NCBI RefSeq assembly: GCF_013377535.1 | Contig: NZ_JABCJE010000006.1 | Span: 1 to 64,000 of the forward strand | From: Donghicola mangrovi | Lineage (GTDB): Bacteria > Pseudomonadota > Alphaproteobacteria > Rhodobacterales > Rhodobacteraceae | Length of the DNA: 64,000 nt | Direction of reading: 5' to 3' | Shown here: piece by piece, positions 1 through 9,900 of the stretch | Position numbering within the stretch: position 1 is the stretch's first letter | Layout: every line of letters begins with the position of its first letter | Position numbers and translations under genes: made by a program | The notes under the pieces: model-generated | What the model was told of the DNA's origin: nothing | Database searches by the model: none | What the model saw: only the letters and a program-made list of their open reading frames with translations

Positions 1-1610
1 GCCGAGAGGGTCGCGGTCAGGGCGGTGCTGTCGGCGCGCTGGAAGTCATCGCTCAGGGTCAGGCCGGTCAGGGTGGTGTTGCCCGCGTTCTCGGCGGTGA
101 TGGTGTAGGTCAGCGTATCGCCAAGGCTCACCACGCCGTCACTGTCCGCGTCCGTGTGGGCGACGGTCTTGGTGACGGTCAGCGCGGGGGCGCGGGTCAG
201 GGCGCGGGTCGTCGGGGTGCCGTTGCCGTTGCCGGTCGTCTGGTTGCCCGAGGACGAGCTTTCCACTTCAAAGACGCTGGTGGGGTCGTTATCGACGCTC
301 AGAGCCTCGACGGTTGCGAGGTTGCTGATGGTGCCGCTGTCCAGATCGGCCTGCGAGAGGGTGTAGGAAACGGTGAAGGTCAGCGTATCGCCAACCTCGA
401 GGAGCGCGCCATCGGTCGTGCTGGCTCCGCTGCCGGATTTGACGGGGGTTCCCAAAGCCAATGATTGGTTGGTGTTCGCGCCGTTCGTTAACGTATCGCT
501 CCAGCTCAGATCATAAAGGGACACGTTGCCAGAGTTGGTCACGGCCACTTCGTAGATCAGAATGTCGCCGGCCTCGGCGCCGTCATCCAGTGCGCTGGCG
601 TCGACAGATTTCGTCACCTGCATTTTGGGCAGAGGAGTGACGCCGTCGGTGATGGTCACTTCGTCTGTGGTGGAATCCTCGAGCAACCAGCCCGCTTGGT
701 TATAGATCATCGCCGAGACATCATAGGTCTCGCCCGGGGTCAGATCGTTGCCGGTGGGGATCTCAATGCTCCAACTGCCGCTGTTGCCATCGTCAGAGGG
801 CTCGGTGACTCCGTTGCTGGCGGTGTAGACCTGACCGTTGATCAGGATCACCAGATATTCACCGGTGCGCAGGGTCACGGTGCCAGAGACGATCGGTGTC
901 GTGTCAGAGGTCGTCTGGGAATTGACGCTGACAGGGCCAACGGGGCGCTGGTTCTCTGCGGTTGCCAGATAGGCGTTCAGGGCGTCCAGAATGCCCGAGC
1001 CATCGGCGGAACCGCCCACATCCTCGCCAGTGTCGATCCCGCGGGGGGCGCTGGTCAGCGGTTTGATGTCGGCCAGCCCGATGCCGAATTTGCTAACGCC
1101 AAAGTTTGAATCCGCCGAGATATAGTAAACGCTTTCCCCGCCCACGGTAGTGTAGACATCGCTGGCCGGAACCAGATCCAGAACATCCTGCATCTGGATG
1201 CCCGCAGGCAAAGTGCTGCCGGTCGGCATGGTCAGGGCTAACGGCGAAATATCCGAATTCGGCAAGAAGCCGAACAGCATTAGGCTGCCCTGTTCCTTGA
1301 GCTGCCAACCGATCCGGCCTGCGATGTCATAGACCGCGTTCCCGCGGCGCAGACGCAGGGTGCCCGCAACGTCGTTCCCTTGGGCGCCAGAGCCGATGAA
1401 AAGGCCGGTCGCGCTGACCTGACTAAAGAAGGTTGCATCGAACCCCAAATCGGCAAACGTGACGACCGTGTCCGCGTCCTGATTGTTTGACCCGCGCAAG
1501 CCGACAAACCCTTCGTTGAAGGGGACGGTAATCACTTCGGCAAGGGCGCTCGTCGCGCCGAACAAAGTCAGAGCAGCTGCGGCAATGGCCGCCTTCAGAA
1601 TTTTTTTCAC
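1..1610 (-). CDS. Large secreted surface protein with DUF11-type repeats (partial, C-terminus outside window)
   Basis: Reading the minus strand from a GTG at 1610 gives an open frame to the window edge (536 codons seen). It opens with a clear Sec signal peptide (MKKILKAAIAAAAL..., cleavage likely after SALA at about residue 24). A domain of about 300 residues of unknown role follows. After that come repeat modules with the wording of DUF11/conserved repeat domains: 'MQVTKSVDAS...LIYEVAVTNSGN' and, later, 'LTVTKTVAHTDADSDG...LTYTITAENAGN'. Such proteins are exported and often very long, so the missing part probably holds more repeats and an anchoring or secretion domain. No good Shine-Dalgarno precedes the GTG; the start rests on the perfect signal peptide. 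Function is not known; adhesion or an outer surface role is inference. Confidence 0.8.
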   Translation of the reverse strand, partial: MKKILKAAIAAAALTLFGATSALAEVITVPFNEGFVGLRGSNNQDADTVVTFADLGFDATFFSQVSATGLFIGSGAQGNDVAGTLRLRRGNAVYDIAGRIGWQLKEQGSLMLFGFLPNSDISPLALTMPTGSTLPAGIQMQDVLDLVPASDVYTTVGGESVYYISADSNFGVSKFGIGLADIKPLTSAPRGIDTGEDVGGSADGSGILDALNAYLATAENQRPVGPVSVNSQTTSDTTPIVSGTVTLRTGEYLVILINGQVYTASNGVTEPSDDGNSGSWSIEIPTGNDLTPGETYDVSAMIYNQAGWLLEDSTTDEVTITDGVTPLPKMQVTKSVDASALDDGAEAGDILIYEVAVTNSGNVSLYDLSWSDTLTNGANTNQSLALGTPVKSGSGASTTDGALLEVGDTLTFTVSYTLSQADLDSGTISNLATVEALSVDNDPTSVFEVESSSSGNQTTGNGNGTPTTRALTRAPALTVTKTVAHTDADSDGVVSLGDTLTYTITAENAGNTTLTGLTLSDDFQRADSTALTATLS

Positions 1611-1935
1611 GGGGGGTCTCGGGCTGAAACTAAATCAATGCTTCACTCGTATTCGGTTTATAGCATCATTCAGAGCTACGCGCAGGGAGTGCGCGGGCAG
1701 CAATTAGATGGCGCGGGTATACTCGTGATGGAATGGGCAGCCTTTGGCGCGTGCAGCATGACGATTTCGCGTGATCGAAAGGTTGGTTTGGGCCGCTGAT
1801 TGTGGTTCTGCGGGTGGCCAAAGCACGCGATCGGTTCGCGTTGAAACCGCTCTGAACCTGTGGAAAAGTCACTAAGTTCCTTAGATTTCAAACCCTCTGC
1901 CGTAGGGGGGTACGGACCCTATTCGTAGAAAGTGC
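1611..1935. other. Intergenic region between the surface protein gene and repABC
   Basis: About 325 bases between two divergent transcription units. It must hold the promoter of the minus-strand surface protein gene (a TATAAA-like -10 lies at about 1659-1664 on the minus strand, with no convincing -35). Several short frames occur, none with a ribosome site or a family resemblance. A weak inverted repeat (TTTCG, six bases, CGAAA) lies near 1765. I see no other gene here. Confidence 0.5.
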
Positions 1936-1964
1936 TTGCAAGAATCTGGTCATCTGTGGATATT
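1936..1964 (+). promoter_or_regulatory. Putative repABC promoter
   Basis: TTGCAA at 1936-1941 and GATATT at 1959-1964 are separated by exactly 17 bases, a good sigma-70-type match. The predicted start point near 1971 falls inside the inverted repeat at 1964-1999, the arrangement expected for an operon that RepA and RepB repress. Sequence-based prediction only. Confidence 0.5.
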
Positions 1965-1999
1965 CACGGAAAAAGACGACTAAACGACTATTTCCGTGA
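1964..1999. promoter_or_regulatory. Inverted repeat upstream of repA (candidate RepA operator or parS-like site)
   Basis: TCACGGAAA (1964-1972) and TTTCCGTGA (1991-1999) are perfect 9-base inverted repeats with an 18-base gap. They overlap the predicted transcription start and end 23 bases before the repA ATG. In repABC plasmids RepA with RepB binds palindromes here to autoregulate the operon, and RepB binds parS. Which of the two this is cannot be told from sequence alone. Confidence 0.5.
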
Positions 2000-2022
2000 C
2001 CACGGTACGGCGGAGCAGGCCA

Positions 2023-3210
2023 ATGAACAAAAACATGGTTCAGGAAGATCTGAACACCGTTATCCGCGAGCATTCCGAATGGCTTGCCACCCAGTTGCAT
2101 GCGCAACGCGAGAGCCTGTTTCCACCGGATTCCCAGAAAGAAATGCGCAAATTCACCAGTGGTGAGGCCGCAAGCCTGCTGGGAGTGAACGATTCCTATC
2201 TTCGTAAACTGAGCCTTGATGGCAAGGGGCCTAACCCCGAGGTGACCAAGGGGAACCGCCGTCTTTATTCGGTTTACGATATCCATGACCTGCGAATCCT
2301 GCTCGAGAAAACCGCCCGAAAACCGGGGGATTACCTGCCCGGTCGCCGCGAGGGCGATCATTTGCAGGTTATCGGGGTCATGAACTTCAAGGGCGGGTCG
2401 GGGAAAACCACGACATCTGCCCATTTGGCGCAGCGTTTGGCGCTGACCGGTTATCGCGTGCTGGCCATCGACCTTGACCCTCAGGCGTCGTTAACCGCGC
2501 TGCACGGGGTTCAGCCCGAATACGATCTGGAAAACGGCGGGACGCTCTATGATGCGATCCGCTACGAGGACCCCGAGCCGATCACCAATGTGATCCGCAA
2601 AACCTATATTCCGGGGCTGGATCTGATCCCTGGAAACCTTGAACTGATGGAGTTCGAGCACGACACGCCCCGTGCCTTGGCACAAGGGAATGCGGGTCTG
2701 TTCTTTTTCCGTGTGCGCGAGGCGCTGGATCAGGTCGAGCAGGATTATGACGTGGTGGTCATCGACTGTCCGCCGCAGCTGGGGTTCCTGACCATGTCCG
2801 CGCTTTCGGCCTCGACCGGTGTGTTGGTGACGATCCACCCTGAAATGCTGGACGTGATGTCCATGAGCCAGTTCCTGCGGATGACCGCGGACCTGATGGA
2901 TGTGATCGCTGAATCCGGTGCAGACATGAAGCATGACTGGATGCGCTATGTCCTGACCCGTTTCGAGCCGACGGATGCGCCCCAGAACCGGATTAGTGCC
3001 TTCTTGCGGACCATGTACGGGGATCGGGTGCTGAACGCGCCGATGCTGAAGTCTACCGCGATTTCCGATGCGGGTCTGACGAAGCAGACCCTGTATGAGG
3101 TCGAGCGCAACGCCTTTACCCGCACGACGTACGACCGCGCGCTGGAAAGCGTGAACGCGGTGAACGACGAGATTGCCGTTCTGATCCAGCAGCATTGGGG
3201 TCGGCTATGA
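2023..3210 (+). CDS. repA: RepA, ParA-family plasmid partition ATPase
   Basis: A 395-residue ParA/MinD-type ATPase, first gene of the repABC operon. It partitions plasmid copies with RepB and represses the operon. An N-terminal helix-turn-helix region (about residues 44-66, typical of RepA-type ParAs) precedes the deviant Walker A motif KGGSGKTT (123-130), then LAIDLDPQAS and VVVIDCPP further on. The ATG at 2023 has GGAG 7 bases upstream; an upstream in-frame codon at 1996 overlaps the inverted repeat and was not chosen. The stop overlaps the repB start (ATGA), so the two are translationally coupled. Confidence 0.95.
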   Translation: MNKNMVQEDLNTVIREHSEWLATQLHAQRESLFPPDSQKEMRKFTSGEAASLLGVNDSYLRKLSLDGKGPNPEVTKGNRRLYSVYDIHDLRILLEKTARKPGDYLPGRREGDHLQVIGVMNFKGGSGKTTTSAHLAQRLALTGYRVLAIDLDPQASLTALHGVQPEYDLENGGTLYDAIRYEDPEPITNVIRKTYIPGLDLIPGNLELMEFEHDTPRALAQGNAGLFFFRVREALDQVEQDYDVVVIDCPPQLGFLTMSALSASTGVLVTIHPEMLDVMSMSQFLRMTADLMDVIAESGADMKHDWMRYVLTRFEPTDAPQNRISAFLRTMYGDRVLNAPMLKSTAISDAGLTKQTLYEVERNAFTRTTYDRALESVNAVNDEIAVLIQQHWGRL

Positions 3211-4181
3211 CGGACAACAAGAAAAAGCGCCTGTCCATGCTGGACAACCTCGCGCGGGCGGGGGCCTCCATGCCTGCGGGCGGGGCCAGCATGATGAACA
3301 CCAACCGCGCCCTGCGGTCGGCCCGTGATGCGGTGGATGGTCATCGCATCTGGGATCTGGACCCCAGCACGGTGCGCGATGAACGCTTTGCGGACCGGTT
3401 GGACCCTGCCGATGTAGCCGACCTGCGGGAATCCATCGAAGCGAACGGCCAGACCGTGCCAATTCTGGTGCGGCGTGACCCCGAGAATTCTGAAACCTAC
3501 CTGCTGATTTACGGTCGCCGCCGCCTTGAGGCGGTGCGCAGCAGCGAGAGCGTCACCAAGGTTCGCGCGATGATCGCGAATATGGATGATGACGCGGCCG
3601 TTCGCGCTCAGGTTGTTGAAAACACCGGGCGCCGCGATCTGAGTTTCATCGAGCGCGCCTTGTTTGCGCAGCAGTTGATGGACGCGGAGTTCGGCTCTCA
3701 GGCCCAAGTGGCCGAGGTGCTGAACGTGACCAAGTCGGCGATCTCGATGGCGCTGTCCGTGGCGCGATCGGTCGGGCTGGAACTGGCGCAGGCGATCGGC
3801 CCGGCCCACGGCATCGGCCGCCCCCGGTGGGAGGCACTGGCCCGTGATCTGGACGCGGCCTCCCTGCCCCGTGAAGAATTGGCAGAGCTGGCCTTGGCGG
3901 TCCGCTCGCGCGAAATCGAAGAAGGCGCGGACCCCTCGGTTCTGGCGTTCGATGCAGTGGCCAAGCGTGTGCGCAAGGTCCTGAGCGTTCCCAGCGCCAA
4001 GCCCGCGACGGCGGCGCAGATTATTCAGGCGGATGGACGTGCGCTGGCACGTCTGGCCCGCACCAAAACCGGCGTGAAACTGGATTTTTCCGCCGAAGAT
4101 CAAGCATTTGTGGACTGGCTAGAAGAACAAGCACCCGCCGTCCTCACAGAGCTTCACGCCCGCTGGAAACAGCAGGGCTGA
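3207..4181 (+). CDS. repB: RepB, ParB-family centromere-binding protein
   Basis: A 324-residue ParB/RepB protein that should bind parS and work with RepA in segregation. The ParB N-terminal domain is visible in 'DLRESIEANGQTVPILVRR' and 'YGRRRLEAVR', followed by 'ENTGRRDLSFIERA' and a helix-turn-helix ('QVAEVLNVTKSAISMALS'). The C-terminal part would carry dimerisation. The ATG at 3207 overlaps the repA stop by four bases; a start 12 bases upstream is possible but less likely. It is followed by the 188-base gap that holds the antisense RNA controlling repC. Confidence 0.94.
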   Translation: MTDNKKKRLSMLDNLARAGASMPAGGASMMNTNRALRSARDAVDGHRIWDLDPSTVRDERFADRLDPADVADLRESIEANGQTVPILVRRDPENSETYLLIYGRRRLEAVRSSESVTKVRAMIANMDDDAAVRAQVVENTGRRDLSFIERALFAQQLMDAEFGSQAQVAEVLNVTKSAISMALSVARSVGLELAQAIGPAHGIGRPRWEALARDLDAASLPREELAELALAVRSREIEEGADPSVLAFDAVAKRVRKVLSVPSAKPATAAQIIQADGRALARLARTKTGVKLDFSAEDQAFVDWLEEQAPAVLTELHARWKQQG

Positions 4182-4227
4182 AGAAAACGAGCAGTAGAAA
4201 CACAGGAAACAGGAGGCACGATCCGGT

Positions 4228-4283
4228 AAAAGAAAAGGTCCCGCAAAGCATTCACCTCACGAGACCCTAACTTTGATCTTAGC
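4228..4283 (-). ncRNA. Antisense control RNA (ctRNA) of repABC
   Basis: Counter-transcribed RNA in the repB-repC gap, on the minus strand. A promoter can be read on that strand: TTGCGG (plus 4313-4318), 17-base spacer, TACCTT (plus 4290-4295), so the RNA should start near 4283. It ends in a hairpin, GGTCTCG...CGGGACC on the RNA strand (plus 4237-4266), followed by the T-rich run TTTTCTTTT, a good intrinsic terminator. The stem pairs better as minus-strand RNA (a G-U pair) than as plus-strand RNA (a C/A mismatch). In repABC plasmids this RNA blocks repC expression and sets incompatibility. Ends are estimates. Confidence 0.75.
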
Positions 4284-4369
4284 ACCTTCAAGGTAATGGT
4301 CCAATGCGCTCACCGCAAGTCGTTTTTGATTCGCGGACCGGTATTTCTTTGCCTTCGTGATGAAAAAAT

Positions 4370-5578
4370 ATGGGTTATTCCCCCGTCACGCCCTTCAGGC
4401 GCGCGGTTGATGCCGTGCACCTTGAGAATGTGCGCGTGCTGGACGCCCCGCGACCCGCGCATTCGGTGAACAAGTGGGAGGCCTTGCGAGAGCTGGCCAC
4501 TGCACGAACCAGCTATGGCCTGTCCGATCGGGACATGACGGTGCTTCAGGCGCTGATCTCGTTCTATCCGGCGACCGATCTGGAAGGGGCCGAGATGATC
4601 GTCTACCCGTCCAACGCCGCGATCTGTGACCGCCTGAACGGGATGCCCTGTTCGACGATGCGCCGGCATATGGCTCATCTGGTCCATGCGGGGATCGTGG
4701 TGCGCCGCGACAGCCCTAACGGCAAACGCTATGTCCGGCGGGCAGGCGGGGATCAGACGGCCTATGGGTTCGATCTGTCTCCCTTGGCGATCCGCTTTGC
4801 CGAGTTCTGTGAACGGGCCGAACTGATCCGTGCCGATATCGAAGCACAAAGCCGCCTGAGAGAGACCGTAAGCCTGATGCGCCGTGATCTGGCGGGGCTG
4901 GTCGCCTACGGCCGCGAGAGCCGCCCTGATTTGGGTCTCTGGGATCAACTGGGGGATCTGGCCATTCTGGCAGCACGGGCCCTGCGCCGTAAGCTTGGCA
5001 TCGAGGATCTGCGCGCAATGTTCGGCGAACTGAAGACGGCTTTGGACATGGTGCGTACCGTTTTTGATCCTGTTGTTTCAGAAGATATGAGCACCAATAA
5101 TGCTGAATCTGAGCAGCATTATCAGAATTCAAATACACAAAGTCATGATTTTGAACTTCGCGAAGAAACTGCGAAAGCGGCGGGTGTGGTTCAGACCCTT
5201 TCGGCCCAAGAGCCTGTGGAAGCCGAAATCGTGCCCTCGACGGAAGAAGCCCCCCTGCCCCGCGTTCCGCTGGGATTGGTTCTTGCGTCTTGTACCGAAA
5301 TTCACAGCTATGCGGATGGCCCGATCCGGCACTGGCATGATTTCGTCCGGGTTGTTGCTGGCGTCAGGCCGATGATGGGGATTTCCCCGTCGGCCTGGGA
5401 GGACGCGAAATCCGTTATGGGCCCAGAGGAAGCCGCGATTGTGCTGGCGGCGATGCTCGAACGCTTTGCCGAGATCAAATCACCGGGTGGCTATTTGCGC
5501 AGCCTGACCAACAAAGCGGCCAGAGGCGAATTCTCGTCCGGGCCAATGGTGATGGCGTTGATGCGGCGGGCGGCATGA
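4370..5578 (+). CDS. repC: RepC, plasmid replication initiator
   Basis: A 402-residue RepC, the initiator of repABC replicons, close to the usual family length. The N-terminal half has the familiar order 'NKWEALRELATARTSYGLSDRDMTVLQALISFYP', seen here in that order from about residue 37, then 'YPSNAAICDRLNGM' and a winged-helix region 'MRRHMAHLVHAGIVVRRDSPNGKRY'. The C-terminal half is more variable, as usual, with a low-complexity hinge around 240-290. In this family the origin lies inside repC. No clear ribosome site is seen before the ATG, consistent with control by the antisense RNA folding just upstream. Confidence 0.94.
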   Translation: MGYSPVTPFRRAVDAVHLENVRVLDAPRPAHSVNKWEALRELATARTSYGLSDRDMTVLQALISFYPATDLEGAEMIVYPSNAAICDRLNGMPCSTMRRHMAHLVHAGIVVRRDSPNGKRYVRRAGGDQTAYGFDLSPLAIRFAEFCERAELIRADIEAQSRLRETVSLMRRDLAGLVAYGRESRPDLGLWDQLGDLAILAARALRRKLGIEDLRAMFGELKTALDMVRTVFDPVVSEDMSTNNAESEQHYQNSNTQSHDFELREETAKAAGVVQTLSAQEPVEAEIVPSTEEAPLPRVPLGLVLASCTEIHSYADGPIRHWHDFVRVVAGVRPMMGISPSAWEDAKSVMGPEEAAIVLAAMLERFAEIKSPGGYLRSLTNKAARGEFSSGPMVMALMRRAA

Positions 5579-5607
5579 GGCCCCCTGCCCTACCGGGGTC
5601 ACATCCG

Positions 5608-5622
5608 TGCGCTGGCAGCGCA
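5608..5622. repeat. 15-base palindrome downstream of repC
   Basis: TGCGCTG-G-CAGCGCA is a perfect palindrome 30 bases after the repC stop. No T-run follows, so it is a weak terminator candidate. Palindromes near repABC genes can be parS sites; more copies would be needed to call it one. Confidence 0.35.
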
Positions 5623-5698
5623 GGCGGGTTAAGGTATCTGCAACCCGTTCATGGGCTCTGATATAGCAGCGGAAAAGAACAGGCATCGAAGCAGCAAG

Positions 5699-6925
5699 AT
5701 GAAGATCCTTCACACGGCCGATTGGCACCTTGGACAGACCCTGAACGGTTGGAGCAGAGAGGCAGAGCACGCCCTTTGGTTCGAGCATTTGCGCGATGTT
5801 CTGGTCGAGGAAAAGGTCGACGCCATGATAGTGGCGGGTGACATCTACGATGGAATTAACCCTTCCGGTGACACCCAGAGGTTGCTGTACCAGAGCCTGC
5901 GAAGCATCAAATCCGCCTGCCCTGCCCTGCGCATTGTGATGACCTCCGGGAACCATGATCCGGTGGCTAGGCTAGAAGCTCCTGCCGCTATTTTGGAAGA
6001 GCTCGACGTGCACGTGATCGCGACCGTTCGGCGCAAAAACGGTAAGGTTGACGGTGCGGCCCACATGATCCCGCTTTTGGACAGTACCGGCCAGGTGCGT
6101 GCCTATGCCTGCGCGATCCCGTTTCTGCGGAGCGCGGATTTGCCGGGCTTGTCCTTTGACGAAACCCATGACGGCTCGCCTATTGTCGAGGCCGCGCGTC
6201 GGTTTCACGCTGATCTGGCCGCGCAAGCTGTGAAAATTGCGAGCGGCCTGCCGATCATTGCCGTTGGCCATTTGCACTGCCACGGAGCGACCGAAAGCGA
6301 TGGTGTGGAACGGCGCATCCTGATCGGCGGCGAACACGCGATCCCCGAGGATGTTTTTCCCCAAGCCTTCGATTACGTGGCTCTCGGGCATTTGCACCGT
6401 CCGCAAAATCTGGATCACGGCCGCATCCGATATTCCGGGTCCCCCTTCCCTCTTTCTGCGTCAGAAGCCGGTTATGAGCATGGGGTGACAATTCTGGAGG
6501 TGATGCCAGAGGGGCTGGATATTCGCCACCGTCCCCTACCCCGACCCGCCGAAATGTTACGCTTTCCTGCGGTCGGAGCGATGGAGATCGAAAAGTTCAC
6601 AGCTGTGATCAAGGATTTCACAGTGCCAGAGGATTTACCCAGTTCTCTCTATCCCTTGGTCTACGTTGAGATAGAGGCTACCGGCCCCGCCGCCCCGTTG
6701 ATGGAACAGGCCCAGAAATTACTGGCATCGGCCCCTGTTAGAACGGCTGGTATCCGCATTCTCAGAGCGGTCGAAACAGTGGACGCCCCTGCCCCAATGT
6801 TAACCCTGTCCGAAACCGATCCGGAAGCCCTGTTCCGTAGCAGCTTCGAAACCGTGAATGGCACGTCCCCATCCATCGAACATATCGCCGCCTTCCGAGA
6901 AGCCATGACCGGAGAAGACCCATGA
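5699..6925 (+). CDS. sbcD: SbcD, nuclease subunit of the SbcCD complex
   Basis: A 408-residue metallophosphoesterase of the SbcD/Mre11 family. It cuts DNA hairpins and processes double-strand ends with SbcC. Metal-binding motifs appear in order: DWHLG (near residue 8), GDIYD, GNHD, then GHLHCHG and GHLHRP. The start was taken at MKILHTADWHLG, the normal SbcD N-terminus; an ATG 48 bases upstream would add a tail with no family likeness. The gene overlaps sbcC by four bases (ATGA), so the two form one operon, directly downstream of repC. Confidence 0.93.
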   Translation: MKILHTADWHLGQTLNGWSREAEHALWFEHLRDVLVEEKVDAMIVAGDIYDGINPSGDTQRLLYQSLRSIKSACPALRIVMTSGNHDPVARLEAPAAILEELDVHVIATVRRKNGKVDGAAHMIPLLDSTGQVRAYACAIPFLRSADLPGLSFDETHDGSPIVEAARRFHADLAAQAVKIASGLPIIAVGHLHCHGATESDGVERRILIGGEHAIPEDVFPQAFDYVALGHLHRPQNLDHGRIRYSGSPFPLSASEAGYEHGVTILEVMPEGLDIRHRPLPRPAEMLRFPAVGAMEIEKFTAVIKDFTVPEDLPSSLYPLVYVEIEATGPAAPLMEQAQKLLASAPVRTAGIRILRAVETVDAPAPMLTLSETDPEALFRSSFETVNGTSPSIEHIAAFREAMTGEDP

Positions 6926-9900
6926 AAATCCTGTCCATCTCTGGCGCCAATCTGGCGAGCCTTTCAGAACCGTTCACCATTGATCTATTGGCGGAACCAC
7001 TGCGTTCGGCCGGTCTATTTGCGATAACGGGCGAAACGGGCGCTGGAAAATCGACTCTTCTGGATGCGATGTGTCTGGCACTTTATGGTGAGTGCCCTCG
7101 CCTTTCGTCCTCCGGCGTTAACGATGATTTGCCCGAGGTTGACCAGACCATCAAATCCAGCGACGCCCGTTCGATCCTGCGTCGCGGTGCGGCCTCCGGC
7201 TGGTGCGAGGTTTGCTTCGAAGGAACGGACGGCCTGACCTATGCCTCCCGGTTCGAGGTGCGCCGGGCCCGTTCCAAGTCAGATGGCAGACTTCAGGCCC
7301 CTTCCCGCAGCCTTCGTCGCATTAACGATGGCCAAGTTATCGAGACACAGATCACAGCTGTGAACTCTCGGGTCGTTGAATTGACTGGCTTGGCCTATGA
7401 CGAATTCCGTCGAACGGTGCTCTTGGCGCAAGGTGATTTCGATGCGTTTCTCCGGGCGAATGGGACGGAACGTGCCGCCTTGTTGGAGAAGGTCACCGGG
7501 ACAGAAATCTACCGTCAGGTTTCGCAGCGAATATTTACGATGAAGGATGCGGCCCATCAGAAGCTGGACACGTTAACCCTTCGGCGGGATGCCGCAGATG
7601 TTTTGCCAGATGATCAGCGATCGGACCTGCTTCAGGAACGAGAAACTCTGCAGCAGGATTTAATGTCGCTGTCGGCCCAGTTAGCTGATTTTAGTCGTGA
7701 CCTTAACGCACATGAACGGTTTGCGACGGCTCACGGCAGACTGGCGGATGCCGCTGTTGCCGAGCAAAAGGCCAGAACAGATCACCAGAATTCTGAACCA
7801 GATCGGAGCGTTTTATCGCGAATGTACCGAGCGGCGGATCTACGTAGCGAAGTGACAGCGCACAAATCCTCAGTTCTAATGGTCCAGCGCCAGCGTGACG
7901 AGCGCGCATTGATCGAAGACTCGATTTCGGTGTTTGAAGCCGAGGTTGCTGCGGCGGAAACGAAGCAGACTGACGCCAAGAACGCGCATCTTCAAATCGA
8001 GGATATTTTCAAATCCTTTGGCCTAGAGTGGTCGAAGGCAGAGGCTTTGGACGCGAATATTCTGACGGCCAGAAGTGAAAGGACTTCAGCGGAAGCCACT
8101 TGTGCGTCTGCTGCTGAGGCATTGAAAGAGTCAGAGGGTGCATTGATCGCGTTGCAAGCTGAATGCAGATTGCAAGAAGAGGCGCTTTCTGCGGCGAATG
8201 TCGAGTTGGAGGCCATGCCGTCGATGGAGGCATTGGCCGCGCGTCAAGATGATGTCCAAAACTGGGTGCAAGAGCGTGAAGCTGCAGTTCGCTTGGTTCG
8301 TGACGCGGTGATTGGTCTGGATCAGAGTGCGGCGTCGCGAGAGGCTGCGGAAAATAGCCTGCGGGTTTTGTCTGAAGCTATCGAGGAAGATAAGCGCGAA
8401 TTTTCCATCGTTCAGGAGGCACTATCTGTTCAAGAGGCAGAACTTTCTAAGATCGAGAAACGCAAGCCGTCCGAGCAATCTGAGCGGTTAAGAAAACGCC
8501 AGTCGGCGATTGAGGCTCTTCTAAATCTCGCTCAGGTCCACGAGACAGCGTTGGAGAAGCGTGGCCGCGAAACTTCGACTCTTGAGGCGGCAAACATCCA
8601 AGTTGCCAACGCCGAAACAGAATTGACGCGATTGGAAGCGCGCATTCTGGGTCAAGAGGCAACGGTGCGGGCGCTACTTGCGCCGCTGGATCGGGCGGAG
8701 GCGGCGGTATCTGCTGTCGCAAATCAGCTGCGTAGTCATTTGGAAGACGGGGAGCCATGTCCCGTTTGCGGTGCGGTGGAACATCCCTTGGTTGAGGACA
8801 GTGCTTTGGCGTTTCAGGCGCAAGCCCTTCGAACAGAGGTCGAAAATGCGAGAACGGCGCTCTCCACATCTCGTACGGAGCACGCTGCGACCTTGCGCCG
8901 TTTAGATGCGGCAAGGTTGGAAGCAAATAGGGCGACCTTGGAGATCACGGAACTTGATGGGCGACTTGCAAGGAGTGTTGCTGATTACGCGCTTGCTTCC
9001 GAGCGGGCATCCGAGGCGGGTATCACTCGGGTGCCTGCGTGCACCCTTGAGACGGTCAGAGAGTTGCAGCAGCTATCCGAAAAGTATGAGATCGAATTGG
9101 CGGAGGTTTCAGCGGCGCTCGTCGAGCAAACCCGATTGCGTGAACAGATCACCAGCCAGCGACAGCAACTTGACCAGATTTCACAACGGATGGGGTCTGC
9201 TCAGGACGCGCGAGAGAAGGCTATTGCAGACCAGAACGCGGCGAGCCTGTCGGTTCAGCGGACTGAGGCTCAGGTCGCTGCAGGGCGGGCAGAGAAGAGC
9301 CGCTTGGATCGGGTGCTGGAGCAACCGCTTGGCGCAATAGGGAGTTTGGTCGAAGAGCTTGATCGCGACCCGGATGGTGTTGCGCAAAAGATGGACGCTG
9401 CTGTGGCCAAGTGGGAAAACCTGAAATCCCAAGCGGAAGAGGCCGGTCGCCAGATGCAGTTTTTGGCGCCTCGTATCGCGCAGTGCGAGGCCAAGGGGCA
9501 GGGGGGCGCTGCAGGGCTCCAAGACGCGCAGAAACGTTTGTCAGATCGTAATGAAGCACTTGCGCGGATGGTTGAGGAACGGTCCGCGCTTTTGGGTGGC
9601 GAGGCCACTGGGGCACATCGGACACGCCACAACGACATGCGCAGGCAGTGCGCGGATGCGTTGAGTGCGGCTCAGGAGGCTTTGGCGCAGAAAAAGGCCG
9701 AATTTTCAGCCGCATCGGCGAAATTAGATAGTATTAACAATGCTTTGAATGCATCCGTCACTGCTGAACATGAAGTTAAGCTGGCGCTAGAGGCAGCTTT
9801 GGCCACTGCTGGCCTGACTTTGGAAGAAGCGACAGAGCTTTTGGCCCAATCTGCGCAGATCGAACCGCTCGAGACGCGGTTGAAAGCTGTAGATGACGCG

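Noticed and set aside
2946-4103. 385-codon minus-strand frame opposite repA and repB
   Set aside because: Antisense to conserved repA/repB coding sequence; no family resemblance.
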